Below, piece after piece: positions 44,555-56,631 of a stretch of DNA of 64,000 nt. Both the position numbers and the translations under genes were made by a program. The notes under the pieces were generated by a model that worked only from the letters and a program-made list of their open reading frames with translations, ran no database searches and had not been told where the DNA came from. Position 1 is the first letter of the stretch, and each line of letters begins with the position of its first letter. This stretch comes from Coprinus comatus. Its lineage: Eukaryota; Basidiomycota; Agaricomycetes; Agaricales; Agaricaceae. The stretch spans positions 1 through 64,000 of the forward strand of contig JAWPGT010000050.1 of NCBI GenBank assembly GCA_034638255.1, in the 5' to 3' direction.

Positions 44555-46674
44555 ATGTTTTTCCAGATTAATCCATACGAAGTTATCAGCATTCTTATTG
44601 AAACGTTGATTTATGGCGCTTTTGTGATTTTGTTTGTATTGTCCACGATTTTGTTGCTGCAGAGGAGAAAGTGGATCTTGAGAGAGAAGGTTAGAGAGGA
44701 TGGAAATGGGAGGTTGAGAGCTCTGAATTTGTATTTGGTTTTGAGTGTGCTGATGTTTTGTACGATTACTGCTGTGAGTGTTTTCTCTTTTTTTTTCCAG
44801 GAGTGTTCGTTTGGTGTGCGTTCATTCGTTTATCCATCGGCCCCTTCCATTCATTCCTTTATCTCTTCATTTATTTCCTCCTAACTTGTCCCTTCATTTT
44901 CCACCCTCTTTTTAATATCGAATTTACTCCTAGAACTATACTGACGCCAAGTATACTGACTGTCTTGTGTATAATAACAGAAATGGTGCTTCCGTTGGCC
45001 AGAAGTGCTGCCTATCCCATCTTATGATACCATTATTTCAAATGCAAAACCACTCCCTCAGATACCCAGACTTTCCAGGACTGCTTATAGATTCAAAGAA
45101 GCTTGTATACAAGCTACTGTAATTCTTGGAGATTCAATCATTGTACGTACACCCATACTTTTTTCGCTTTTCTCGAGATATATTGTGTTGAATGAGCTTA
45201 ATCCTGACTCACTTTCATAAGGGATCTAATATTTTATGTTTTTAGGTATATAGACTTTGGATATTATCGAATAGGAGAAAACTTATCGTTGCACTGCCTG
45301 TTCTCGGGATTATTGGATTCATTGGTGAGTTCCTGAACTATTCCCATTCCTCCCTTGAGTTTTTTGTTCTTCATTTTTCTTGTTCCTCTTTGGTTTTTTT
45401 GTATTGCATAATGAGGCATTGGATTTTATAACCGCTTATCAACACGGGTGCCTGACTTTTAAAATGGACTTGGATTTTAAATTCATCGTGGCGTCATGGC
45501 ACGGCATCAAACAACATCTCCTGAATGTTCAAGCACATGTACATCTAACCTTTGTCTGACTGATGTTAACATTGACCGGTTACTAACAACGACCTTTAGT
45601 TTATTGTTTCTTTTGTTTGAAGCTTGACTTTACCATGAGCTGATACTGATTGTCTGATGCGTTTACATGCAGTTTGTGCCATTGCGCTATCTGGGCCATA
45701 CAATGATACAGATAAAAATCTTATTCCTATACAAGCCTCTAATGGGGAGATAAAACTTACTTTTTGGGATATTGGTGCTACTGCTGTAACACTTGGGTTT
45801 GTCCTTTTTCCTTCTTGTATTGTTGTAATTGAAACTGACTTGTTCATTCCTGCGTTTAGCATTACTATTTATTGTACGCGTGAGTTGTTAACCTTTTGCA
45901 TTAGAATTGGGTATCGTATATCTGACTGATATGTGTTCAGTTATTATCTCGTGGATTATCCTGCGAGCGAAATCATGTGCGGGTGTAAGGTTAGGTGGTC
46001 ATGGTTTGCAAGTGAGTTTCCTATCCTTTCTCACCTAACGATTCTCACACCCCTGATACGCCCTACAGCAAGCATTAGCGGTTATTGTTGAAAGTGCTGC
46101 AATGTCTGCGTAAGTCAAACCATTCACTCTTACCTCTCCTTTACCCTTACCGTTACCATCAAATTCCATATATAGAACATGGAACCTTCTGTATTTTATA
46201 GCAGGTTTAGGTTTTCAATCACAATTGGCGCTCGTCATTCTCGATTCGTTACCAGGAATTTATGGAATTTCAACAATGTTATTAAACGTTCGAGTTGGTC
46301 TCGGTTTTGCTTTTTCACATCAAAATGCACCAATACTACGATCAAGATCACAACCACAACCACGTCTCAATCAAAACCGTAATTGCCTTCTTAAATTATT
46401 TCATTGGAGTTGGAATGGTGGTGTAGCCCGTGATATTGAGCGTGGTCCAGGAATAGAAGGATTAGGAATAGGGGTGGGAGTAGGGGGAAGAGGATATTCG
46501 CCAGAAGAACAGGAACATTCGAATATGGTTTTTACTACTCAGATTGATACGGGTATTTCGACTTTTGAAGTTAATGATGGTGATAGTGGTGCCAGGGTAT
46601 TGACAGTAGCCAGAGACCCGAGCACTCGAGCTTCATCGATTACTGCTGCTAGTACTGCTCCTTCACCTGCTTGA
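44555..46674 (+). CDS. 7-TM membrane protein S, intact, long introns
   Basis: Eight exons (44555-44773, 44981-45142, 45246-45324, 45673-45796, 45860-45879, 45941-46011, 46069-46109, 46176-46674) splice perfectly to 404 codons. TM1 is 'LIYGAFVILFVLSTILLLQR'. A Trp-rich start of exon 2 'KWCFRWPEVLPIP' precedes 'QATVILGDSII'. Exon 3 is 'VYRLWILSNRRKLIVALPVL'. Later exons give 'YCTLIISWIILRAK', 'ALAVIVESAAMS' and 'LPGIYGISTMLLNVRVGLGF'. The cytoplasmic tail (about 130 residues) is long, with Arg/Gln and Gly-rich parts. Exon 5 is only 20 nt. The 207-nt and 348-nt introns are unusually long here. It is the clearest full model of the array. Confidence 0.88.
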
Positions 46675-46899
46675 TTTTATTCATTTTTCTTTTCTTTTCT
46701 TTGCCTATTTTTATGATTGTTTTACTCGACTTTTTGGATTTATTTTGTAGCATTAATTTGTATTTGTAATTTTGAACGAAATTGATGTAGAGTGGTTTCT
46801 TTAATACCGAAGTTAAGATCAGATTTTATACTGACGAGTAGGACAAAGAAACTGTATCCTATATCCATTAACACTAAGTCACGATTAAATTTGCATGTA

Positions 46900-48211
46900 T
46901 CAACATTGTCTCTGAATCACCTCTATCTCTCTGCCACTATCATCATCTTCAGCTTGACGGCTTGGTGTCCGTACACTGTACCATTCTACTGCCGGATCTT
47001 GACCACTATTATTACTAGATCTAGAACACCGATAGCTCTCATTCCAAGCCCAACCAAGTCCAACACGAACATTCACAAGCATCGTCACTATACCAGCTAT
47101 TGGAGCAGTACCATCCAGTGCTAATTGGACACAGAGTGGATTTGTGTTACGCGTGGGTAGTGAGATGACCAAAAATATGAGCCATATCCTATTAGAAATG
47201 GGGATGGTTTTAGTAGTATGTTAGGTAGGATATTGAGAGTTAAGCGCTTGAGCTATGAGAGACGTACGTGTAGATTGAAGCACTTTCGATTATGATGGCT
47301 AAAGCTTTCACTATATCTGCGCCTCCATGACCAGTGTTGTATTTTCGTGCGGTTCTGACTATCCAAAGCACTGCACAAGTAAAGTAAACGTTGAGACTGA
47401 TAAAATGAAGTTAATTTGTGGTTCGTAGTTGAGGTGTGCAATTGAAGAAGTGGTAGCTACCATATTGATAGGGAAAGTAGGGAAAAGATCCACTGCTGAG
47501 TGATAATTCTATACTTCGCATAGTTAATGATGAGGGCGACGCAGGAAACTGGAATGGGATGCTTAGTGTATGTATTGAATGATATCTTTAACTAGTAAAC
47601 TCACCACCGTATCCACCCCAGACTAGAAGAGGTACTATCATTATACTATAGGACTTCCCCCACACCATCCAGAGGCGATATGTCTAGTTGTATCAGAAGG
47701 AGTAATAGCCAAAGTCAGGTTAGCTCGGGCTTAATAATATGTGTCACTTACAAGTATCATGTCACTGGACTTTGTCACTAGAAGGAAAAGTACACCACGT
47801 CCGAAATCCTTTAGATCCAGTGCAGGTGGTTTGTTGATGGAAGCTGAGAGACCAAAAGAAATGATCATTCCAGCTTTTGTAAACCCTTCGACTCCTGGTC
47901 GAAACCATAACCACGAGAATATCCAAACCTAATTATAATTGATTAGCACAAAAACTAGTGTTTTTGAGATATAACGGAATAATTACCCCCGTTAGACCGA
48001 AGAAAATAAGAATTCCGTTTATGAGAGAGAGCATCATTGAGAATTTCTGTTCTTTCCCAATTGAAAAGCCACGCTTTTGTAGAACCCACCGCCGGTAGAT
48101 TAATAGTGTGGTAGCAGTGATGAAGAGGATAGTAAAAACTCCATACAATGCGGATTCAATAAACATGGTTACGAGCGCACTTTGTTCAACAGAAATAATG
48201 GATGTTGGCAT
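46900..48211 (-). CDS. 7-TM membrane protein T1
   Basis: Start chosen at 48211 ('MPTSIISVEQSALVTMFIES'), TM1 'ALYGVFTILFITATTLLIYR'. Following exons: 'VWIFSWLWFRPGVEGFTKAG' through 'VTKSSDMIL'; 'TYRLWMVWGKSYSIMIVPLL'; 'VSCVALIINYAKYRIITQQW'; 'LNVYFTCAVLWIVRTARKYN' with 'KALAIIIESASIYT'; and a last exon with 'PIAGIVTMLVNVRVGLGWAW' ending at 46900. All segments are open with GT-AG introns. The exon 2 loop of about 40 residues after TM2 is longer than in the O and P types. T2 is its closest relative, 1.4 kb away in the same orientation. Confidence 0.8.
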
Positions 48212-49619
48212 TGTGTTTGTAAAAACGTAATTAACCGCACGTAATTTTGAGTTGGACAAAAGATGGGAGGAGAGTTAAGTAGAGATTCACTTTGGAGCTA
48301 CTTAGTATATACCACCGGCACGGGCTTAATGGGATGGGTGAGTAGAGTCTTAACGACTATTGATTCCATCAGCGAAACTAAACGGCAGCATCAGAAAAGA
48401 ACTTCAAGTTGGAGGCCAAAGTTATCATAGTCCCGGACAACTAGTAGACGCCACTATGTGGAGTACTTAGTACTAAAGAGGCTCAAAGTTGAACGGGAAT
48501 CTGGGCCAGCTGTTAATGAGAAACCCCCGCCTGATCTTTCATCCAAGGCCGACTTGTTTTTGTTTTTTTGTTTTATGTCACCGAAGCTAGTTGCAATTGT
48601 TGATTCTAATTCCTATCATAGGCTGCCAGAATTCGTATGTCAGTGGGGATATCTGAGACTCTGACGGTGTTTACGACGAGGCTCACATATATGATCCATG
48701 ATAACCTTGTCAGGGTAACGAAACTCTCCCTGTTCGATAGTATATAGGTATAGAGTTATAAGAATGGTCGTTCGTTCGTTACAGTAGCCAGATAATGATA
48801 GTTGAGGCGACTGTTCGGGCGTAATCAACTTGTCATGGGACAAGATTGATTGTTATTTGATGTTTTATGTTGATCGACTCGAAGGAAATGTGTGTGATCA
48901 TCATGATGTTCCTCAAACCTCGACAGCTCAATATATCTTCTAGGCGCGTCTATATATTATGCAGAAGGCCTTTGAGTTCCCGGAAGTCTTGCTTCACAAG
49001 GTCCGCCGGATAGTGCCATTTCGCCGGGAAGGTGCCGTGGGAAAGAAAAATGGCATCTCATAGAGTCGTAATCTTTTATTCTCTTCCCGCTAATATCCCG
49101 TTAGTAAATCATTTAATACATGTATTATTGTCAATGTATATCATAGCACAATACAAATCCCTTAAACTCAAAGGCAGTAGTAGTAAACACCCCTCCATAT
49201 TCTATAAATAACTTCTGGGGGGTACGCTTACGTACTACAGTACTACGATTGCCTGGCGCTGGTCCACTGAGTAAGATTGAGTGCTTGATAAACACGTTTA
49301 CCTTAAATCCTCCCTCCATGCAGCCTCCATGCCTTCAACATCCCCCATTCGGATTGACTACTTCTATAGCACCTTCAGCCCCAAGCCTATTTAAGCTCAC
49401 ACGACCGTACTACCACAGACCTGTTGTGCTCATGACTCGTGAGTAGGACTGTTCCGGTCTCCTGTGGTCCATTGAAGTCATGCAAATACCAAGTTTTTTA
49501 GGGTTTATAATGTTTAATTAATTACTTAGTGCTAAGGGCATACATTGGGATAGTCCTGGTTGCGACTGTGACTAAATTCTAACGCGAGTAAATCTTTTTT
49601 GTTGAACTTCTACTCATTA
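48212..49619. other. 1.4-kb spacer between T1 and T2
   Basis: No conserved block of the 7-TM family or other gene was found. Short frames at 49131 (-) and 49249 (+) have no support. Confidence 0.5.
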
Positions 49620-50884
49620 CTAGTTTCCCTCAAGCACGTTGCTCTCTACCCTCTCGATAGTATTAAATACCATTGATGTTGACTCACGGTTCCGGCATAT
49701 TTCAGACCCTCCAGTTATCTCAAGCGTACATACATTATACCACTCTTCCAAGCCCAATTTCGAATTTTGGCTCTGATCCCAGGCCCATCCCAGTCCAACG
49801 CGAAGATTTACAAGCATTGTGACTATTCCTGCTAAGGGAGAAGTACCATCTGCTAGGATGGAGGTGAGTTTTCTATTGCCGATAGGTATTGATATGACTA
49901 GAAGTAAGAGCCATATACTAGTAGAAATTGATCTGAGCGCATAGTTAAGGGTAATAGAATTTCCACTTACGTGTAAAGTGCGGCGCTTTCAACAAGTATT
50001 CCCAACGCTTTCACAATACGACTTCTTCCGCGGCTACCAATTCTTCGTACAGTTCTGACGATCCAAAGTACTGCGCATGTGATGTAGAAGTTAAGACTAT
50101 AATTGAATTTAAAACCAAATCCCCAAAACGAAATGGGTGCTAGGGTGCATACGATATTGACAGGCAAATTAAAAGGATAGTCCATTGCTGAGAAACGGCT
50201 CTGTGTACTGTATAGTTGATGATGAGGGCTATGCAAGAAACTGAGAGTTTCTGGTGAATAAATCTAGCACACTTATACCTTGAAAACTTACCAATGTATC
50301 CTATCCAAACTAGGACAGGAAATACCATTATACATCGAGATTGCCCCCACATTATCCATAGGCGATATGTCTAGAATAGAATGTTTTAACATAATTTGGG
50401 ATCAATTGTGTGAATGAAAGGCGACAATGACTCACAAGGATTATATCACTAAGTTTTGTAACGGAAATGAAGAGCACTCCCCGGCCAAAAATGTCGGGGC
50501 TCAATTTAGGTGGGTTATCAATAGAGGATGATAACCCAAAAGATGCGAAGAGCCCTGCTCTCCCCATGGTTTCCGGCCTCAAATGTCTCAGCCAGGAAAA
50601 AACCCAAACCTAGAGTAACAATGAATACATAGAATATGAAATGTTGTGGTGAAAAGTGTTACCCCAGTTAAGCATAGATAAATAAGTATACCATTTATGA
50701 GAGAGAGCATCATCGAGAACCTCTGCCTTTTCTCCAGAGGTAAGTTTCTCTTTTGAAACACCAGCCGTCGGTAACCCAGTAATGTCGTAGAAGTGATGAA
50801 CAGAATCGTTGATACACCATAGAAAGCAGATTCAATGAACATGGACGCCAGCGTACTCTGATCTACAGAGATCATTGTGGACAT
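49620..50884 (-). CDS. 7-TM membrane protein T2
   Basis: Start at 50884: 'MSTMISVDQSTLASMFIESA' then TM1 'FYGVSTILFITSTTLLGYRR', almost parallel to T1. Exon 2 carries 'GLSSSIDNPPKLSPDIFGRG' and 'VTKLSDIIL'; then 'YRLWIMWGQSRCIMVFPVLV', 'LNFYITCAVLWIVRTVRRIG', 'IVKALGILVESAALYT' and the final 'IVTMLVNLRVGLGWAW', with stop at 49620. The tail is short and ends 'ERVESNVLEGN'. It appears intact and is the tandem partner of T1. The predicted location is a membrane; the ligand or activity is unknown. Confidence 0.8.
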
Positions 50885-51648
50885 TGCAGTGGTTCCGCTT
50901 TACGGAAACTCTGGTTCCTGCCGAGTTGGACGAACGCTGGGAGTAATAGGAGTCAAGTAAAGAGATGCACACTAGTCAATTTCAAGGAGTGGACATCATA
51001 TTAACGCGGATTACTGTTTCCATCAATAAAGTGGTTGGGGTACGACGGCACATCAGAAAAATGATTATCGACAGTAGGTATACTATGTTGATCTCCAGCT
51101 GCCATCAGATATCGTGGGGCAGCTCAATTCCGACCTATATTAAGATGAGGAGACGAGGATGCCTCAAGCTGGTGTCTAATACCGAGAAAACTCGAGAATT
51201 TGATTGTGGCCGTTTCAGAATCTCGAACGTGTTGACATAGACAAGCCAGGCGGTGACATGGACAGTTGATGTTCAAATTGCTGTAACAACACACCTACAG
51301 GTCCTGACACAAATCAAATTGGATCCACTGTGCCAGTAACTTGGTAATCCACACAGATTATCAAGTACTAGCGAGTATTTATCCAAGCTTTACTTTACTC
51401 ATGAGCGTGGGTCTCAGAGTAAAGTTTAGGTATGTCCTCGATAATCCAGTTAGATTATCGAGTCACCCACGCAGTGGATCATGATTTCATTTCTGCCAGT
51501 GCTCCAAAAGTCACACGTGTTTGATTAATTAAATTATCTCCAACCATCATCGAGAAAAGTAAAATTACATTTGTTTTCTGTTTCTAGCAGCATCGCTTCT
51601 GACAGGCCTCCAGTATCTATCTACCGACGCTATTTGTAAAGCTAAGGG
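50885..51648. other. Intergenic spacer
   Basis: Upstream of T2 and 3' side of U1. A 91-codon forward frame (50965-51240) has no recognisable content. Nothing else seen. Confidence 0.5.
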
Positions 51649-52889
51649 TCAGGTATCATTGAGCGAATCATCATCCCGTCTCCATGATCCCATGGACTCG
51701 TCAAATACAGATTGATGAAGAGAGCGAGTGGTGCGACCTTCCTCCTCTGTAGCCCATCCAAGTCCTACGCGAATATTTACAAGGGACATTGAGATTCCGG
51801 CCATCTCTGGGGCGCCGTACATGAAAAGATGAGAAAGTCCAAGGTCAAAGAAGTGCGCCATGAGACATAGAATCATCCAAATCCTATTAAATAGATGGGG
51901 TATTGTTTAGTATCTGGATATGTTCAATACATAATACCTTGGAGACTCACGTATAGAGAGCTGCGCTCTCAATCAAAATGGCCAAAATCCTCTATATCAC
52001 AATTTCAATCTACCCGCCTGACATGAGATTCTTAAACAAAGGCTCACAACAAAGATTTTTCGCCCTCCGACCTCGCGAGCGAGCATATGATTGGTCCATA
52101 TCTTCCATGATATAAGTATTGTGCATGCAATATTTTGACTAAGGAGCTCTGGGTGTAAGTATAGGGCAGTAGCTCTAAGACATTATATTGCTTACAATAT
52201 TGTGAGAGAAATAATAAGAACAGTCCCAGCTTTCCAGACACGGACGTAACGGATATAGTAGACAATACCACCTGCGGCAATGCCTAATTTTGAGATTATT
52301 AGCTTACTTATCAGACAATGTATAGTTTGGGGCTTACATACCAATCATTGATAATGTTAGGAAAGCAAAGACAGCCAATATCAACCTTTTTCTTCCCCAG
52401 ATGATGTATAAACGGAATATCTGTATGATTTAACTATAAGGTGTGGCACATCCATAGATTTTGTACTATGGCGCTCACCAGAACCCAATCGGCGACTAAT
52501 ACGGCAAAATTCGCAACCATGTTTTGTGCAAATAGTATTTGGCTGTAGCCCATTTTATTCCGATTCCTCTCCACATACTCTGGGTGATAAAAAATAACCC
52601 ATAGAAGAATCCAACTCTAAGTAATCCATTAGTCTGCTTGTAGAAGGAAGCGTGTCAGGTATCCAATCCGACTCACTAGGGAGGTAATGAAGAACAACAA
52701 ATAACCCAGTGATAAATAAATAATGGTCCCCAGGGAGCCCGACGAGTGTCTCTTGCTGGACACAGCCTGGCGGTGAAGGATAACAGTTGAAAGTATGAAC
52801 AATACTGTGAACGCGCCATAGAGGGAGCTACCAGTGAACAATACCCCTACATTGTCCAAGTGGAATGGTAGCGCCACTTGGCTTGGCAT
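51649..52889 (-). CDS. 7-TM membrane protein U1
   Basis: Start at 52889: 'MPSQVALPFHLDNVGVLFTG', TM1 'SLYGAFTVLFILSTVILHRQ', then 'SSGSLGTIIYLSLGYLLFFI' (TM2). Next come 'SWILLWVIFYHPEYVERNRN' through 'NFAVLVADWVL', 'IFRLYIIWGRKRLILAVFAF', 'GIAAGGIVYYIRYVRVWKAG', 'NIACTILISWKIWTNHMLAR' with 'EVGGRKIF', and a last exon 'PEMAGISMSLVNIRVGLGWA' ending at 51649. Every exon reads open. U-type tails share 'GRTTRSL' and an acidic end. This is the reference for the damaged U2. Confidence 0.8.
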
Positions 52890-53439
52890 AGTCCCAGACT
52901 ATGAGGGGCAGGTGTTTGTTTAGAAGTATTCATACATGTTGTTTAGTATATAAGTCTCATATGGGAAGTTATGATAAAATACACAAATAAAACATGATTT
53001 TCTGTCACATCATTACAGTGATGAACCGATGATGGTAGTCGCACTTTAGAGCATGCCATTAGTTGATGTGATGAGGAGCCTCACAACCAACAATGATTGC
53101 GTTCGAAGCTACATTACATTCTGATCTTAAGTTTTCAGTACCTACATTCTGCCCACAATATGGCTTGGATATATCTTCCAGAGATATTCTGTCCATGCCT
53201 CCTAACATCCGAACACAACTTGATTTGGGATAAAAAGAAGAGTTGACTTGCATCTCTCAGCAACATGACACTTCAATAAGACGGAGTCGGACTCCTCGGG
53301 AGTAGAATGTTACATTTATAATAAATATTGTGAGTGATTTTGAATATGTCCAATGAGCTGTCTTCGGCTTGAATCTGGTAGTTTCAAGCATTTCGTACAA
53401 TATCTGTTATAACACAGTCCGTGGTGCATTCAATGATGA
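52890..53439. other. Intergenic spacer
   Basis: Between U1 and U2. No gene seen. Confidence 0.5.
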
Positions 53440-54833
53440 TCACCCCGCCTCGTCGTCGAATCCAGAATCACGTCGCCATGTTTCGTCAGAAACAAATTGG
53501 TTAGGAATTGAGCGCGTAGACCGTCCTTCTTCCCCTGCAGCCCATCCCAGGCCCACGCGAACGTTTACAATGGCCATTGCAATCCCAGCTATGTAAGGAA
53601 CACCAACTCCAAGGAAGGTGGAAACTGTGTCATCTATGAAGAAAAAAATGGCGTAAAAAATCATCCATATTCTAATGTCCAAATTGAGCACCGAGCTGTA
53701 GTATTCAACCGACCACCAAGTATTTTCCAAGTTGATTGACTCACGTGTACAGTGCTGCGCTTTCAATCACGATCCTCACTACTCTCTGCAATGATATGAA
53801 TATAAAATAAAGTTATTTATAAGGTCTTCAATAATAATAAAAAATGATGATCTCACTTTGAAAACTTCCCGGCCTCCTACTTCTTGTTATCGTGCAAGTC
53901 GTTGTTGCTGTGTATTTACACTAATCTATAGTCTCCAGGAAATGCAACAAGGGAAAAGGAAAGAGAAGCTACGATATGTTTGTATCTACCACAAAGCTCG
54001 TTGGATAGTAATTTTTATATAACACAGCTAAATTGCAAGTCTGTGGTTTACCCATAGTCTCCAGGAAATAAGGGGAGTAGCTACGATATTTTGCCTTTGG
54101 AATTTTTATATACACAGCTAAATTAACAATCAGGTATAACATATTGTTCACTTACATTATTGTAATCACGCCAAGTCCGAAATGTATTTTTTCGCGAATC
54201 TCCTTGCCAAATACAAGCTGACATATGAATAAACCTATTGGCAGTGTGAGCACCAGGAGAAGCTCTCGCTGAACAGAACTCGCTGACTAACCAAGCATAA
54301 CTAAGACCATAAATGCTTCCGTAAGAATGATAATCCTTTTTTTTCCCCAAATGATGTAAAGACGATAAACCTGACATAGGATATCAACCTCAGACGGAGT
54401 CGTGAAAGGACTGTTCCTCCTTACCAATATTATATCTGCAAAACAAGCAGCAGCCGATCCTATCCGACGTTTCACATTGCTATATGGTGTATCCTTCATA
54501 ATCTGAGCGTCTATTCTAAGGAGTATAAACCATTGGAATCCCCAGGTCTGTCAAACAAGAGGAAGTCAGATGTTATCCAATAGCTAGTCTTTCAAAATAG
54601 TAAGTCCTTACGAAAGTAACAACGATAAATACAAGGTACCCGAGTATTAAATATACTCGAGTACCAAATACACCAGATGAGCTTCTCTTATTTACCACAA
54701 TCTGGTGGTGAAGAACAAGAGCAGACATAATAAAGAGAATTAAGAACATTCCGTACAGTGAAGATTCGAAAAGGAAATTGACCAGCCCTTGACGAGCGTC
54801 AAAGAACAAGTCCAGGAGTCCAACATTAGCCAT
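53440..54833 (-). pseudogene. 7-TM array member U2, damaged in the middle
   Basis: Start at 54833 with TM1 'LYGMFLILFIMSALVLHHQ' and TM2 'FGTRVYLILGYLVFIVVTF'. Exons 'WGFQWFILLRIDAQIMKDTP' and 'YRLYIIWGKKRIIILTEAFM' are clear, as is the last exon 'IAGIAMAIVNVRVGLGWAAG' with tail 'GRSTRSIPNQF', ending at 53440. The exon matching U1's 'NIACTILISWKIW...EVGGRKIF' is shortened: only 'VNT' and 'QEVGGREVFK' survive, in a frame with a TAA near 53888, while 'TTTCTI' lies in another frame. A neighbouring duplication (53928-54124) also breaks the central region. Probably non-functional. Confidence 0.65.
53928..54124. repeat. Imperfect direct duplication inside U2
   Basis: The ordered words ATAGTCTCCAGGAAAT, AGCTACGATAT and CACAGCTAAATT occur at 53928-54034 and again at 54054-54124, with different spacers (107 versus 71 bp). 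It is absent from the matching position in U1. Confidence 0.8.
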
Positions 54834-55407
54834 AGTCGCAGACTATGGGGAAAGAGAAAGGGAGGGGATTCCATTACTGTCAAAGGCTACACCTTCATAT
54901 ATTGATGATCTTGGATTTAGTATAGAACTGACAGAGACCGTGAGTCTACGGTCATTCAAAAAACCCAAAAGTCCAACTGATGGAACAATAGTACGCCACG
55001 CCTGTTCAGATCATACGCTAGACTATATGGCAGTCTTGACAATTTAGTGGATGATGCAAATACTGGGACTAAATTAGGATTAGTAGTAATTAGCTTCCCA
55101 GTATCATGTAATGTGGGTTATCTGAAGACCCAAGGATCTGCCGGTGTTGCATAGTACTTAATAAATCAGCAGCTGTCAGCTGGATGTCAGCTCTGTCTGA
55201 TTGATACTCTAGATTTTTTTCCACAGGGCAAAGCCAGAGAGTACAACTATCCCATCTCTCAAATAGGATTATACGTACAATCTATATGATCACCTCGTTT
55301 CACCCGTCCAGTTGTCAGGTTGATGATATGTATGGGCCAGAGTGGCTGGACTTGTATTAATTTTGATGCTAATATACATCCCAAACATAGCCTCTATCTA
55401 ATATCCA
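54834..55407. other. Intergenic spacer
   Basis: Upstream of U2 and 3' side of U3. Nothing recognisable. Confidence 0.5.
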
Positions 55408-56631
55408 TCAGGCGTGCATGCTTAAAGATCGTGTCGCCCTTCCTTCCTCTTGAGAAGCCCAACCTAGTCCCACACAAACATGGACCAAAGTTGTTGCGAT
55501 TCCTGCAACTCCGGGTGCCCCATATAGAAATAGATGGGATATTGGATAGTTGACAAAATGAAAAACGAGAAATAAAAGAATCCAGATTCTGTCATAATTG
55601 TGAGTCCTTTTAGTCCGTGAGTCCCGGAAGGGAACTATGTATTAATGAGGGTCACCCACGTTTGCATTGCCGCACTTTCAACAATTATTAATATACCACG
55701 CTGAATGGTGGTTTAGATAAGAGTATTATATCATATCAGAGATGATACTCACAGTTACAATCCGTCTCCCACCAAGAGCACGAGTAATCTTACACTTATC
55801 CCAAATCCTGTAACTGATCAATGTTGTTGTGATTATATTTACACTGTTAAAAAGAACCTGTAAGCATAACCATGAAAGTAATCACAAAACCAAGTACAGA
55901 CTTACAGTAGCGTGATTATCCCCAAAACCTCAGGCTCCCTTTGCCATATGCGCCCAGTCCGAGTATATTGTATGAGAACAACAATGGTCAGGGCTAAAAT
56001 ATTACTTAGCATAATTCACTATGGAGATTTTCAAGGTTGAAGTTCAAACCCAAATCAACGGCCGCAACTAAGCCTCCCAAAAAAGCAACCATCTTCTTTC
56101 TGTTCCACACTAGATACAGTCGATACATCTTTTATTCAAGATCTATTGTGTTACACCAATTTCTCTTTTTGAAACTTGATTATCATACATACCATTATTA
56201 CGTCGGCCAGAAAAATCGCGAAGTTCCCGGTTTCTTCTTGGATAAACATGATTACCGATCGTTGAGGATTATAGTGGTCCTGATCCGAAGTCGGACGATT
56301 TGTTGCTCCAGGAGTAACGCCAGAATAAGTAACCCAGACCAGAGCCCAATTCTAGGAGAAACCGATCTTTCTTAGTTTTCCCCCAGGCATAAAGTTGTCG
56401 GGTTCAACGTACCAAAGTGATGAAGAAAAATATCAGATATCCAAGTGTAATATAAATATTGGTGCCTAGTGAGCCGGACGATCTCCCCTCGATGATCTTA
56501 CCACTTTGCCGATGAAGGACGAATGTTGATATTAAGAACAGTACGAGGTATACACCATATAGAAAACTTCCAATAACGAAGATTCCTATATTATCCTCGA
56601 AGAGTGGTAGGGGTAATGCACCCTCGTTCAT
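55408..56631 (-). CDS. 7-TM membrane protein U3, signature Arg replaced by Cys
   Basis: Start at 56631: 'MNEGALPLPLFEDNIGIFVI', TM1 'LYGVYLVLFLISTFVLHRQ', then 'SLGTNIYITLGYLIFFFITL'. Following exons: 'NWALVWVTYSGVTPGATNRP' through 'NFAIFLADVIM', 'MYRLYLVWNRKKMVAFLGGL', 'ALTIVVLIQYTRTGRIWQRE', 'VNIITTTLISYRIWDKCKIT', 'GILIIVESAAMQT' and a last exon 'YGAPGVAGIATTLVHVCVGL' with 'GRATRSL', stop at 55408. All exons are open. The 'RVGLGWA' signature present in the other nine array members is 'CVGLGWA' here (CGT to TGT type change). It is closest to U1. Confidence 0.75.

Noticed and set aside
33695..56631. Ste3-type pheromone receptors / mating-type locus
   Set aside because: No Ste3-like motifs, no small CaaX pheromone precursor frames and no homeodomain genes were seen nearby.
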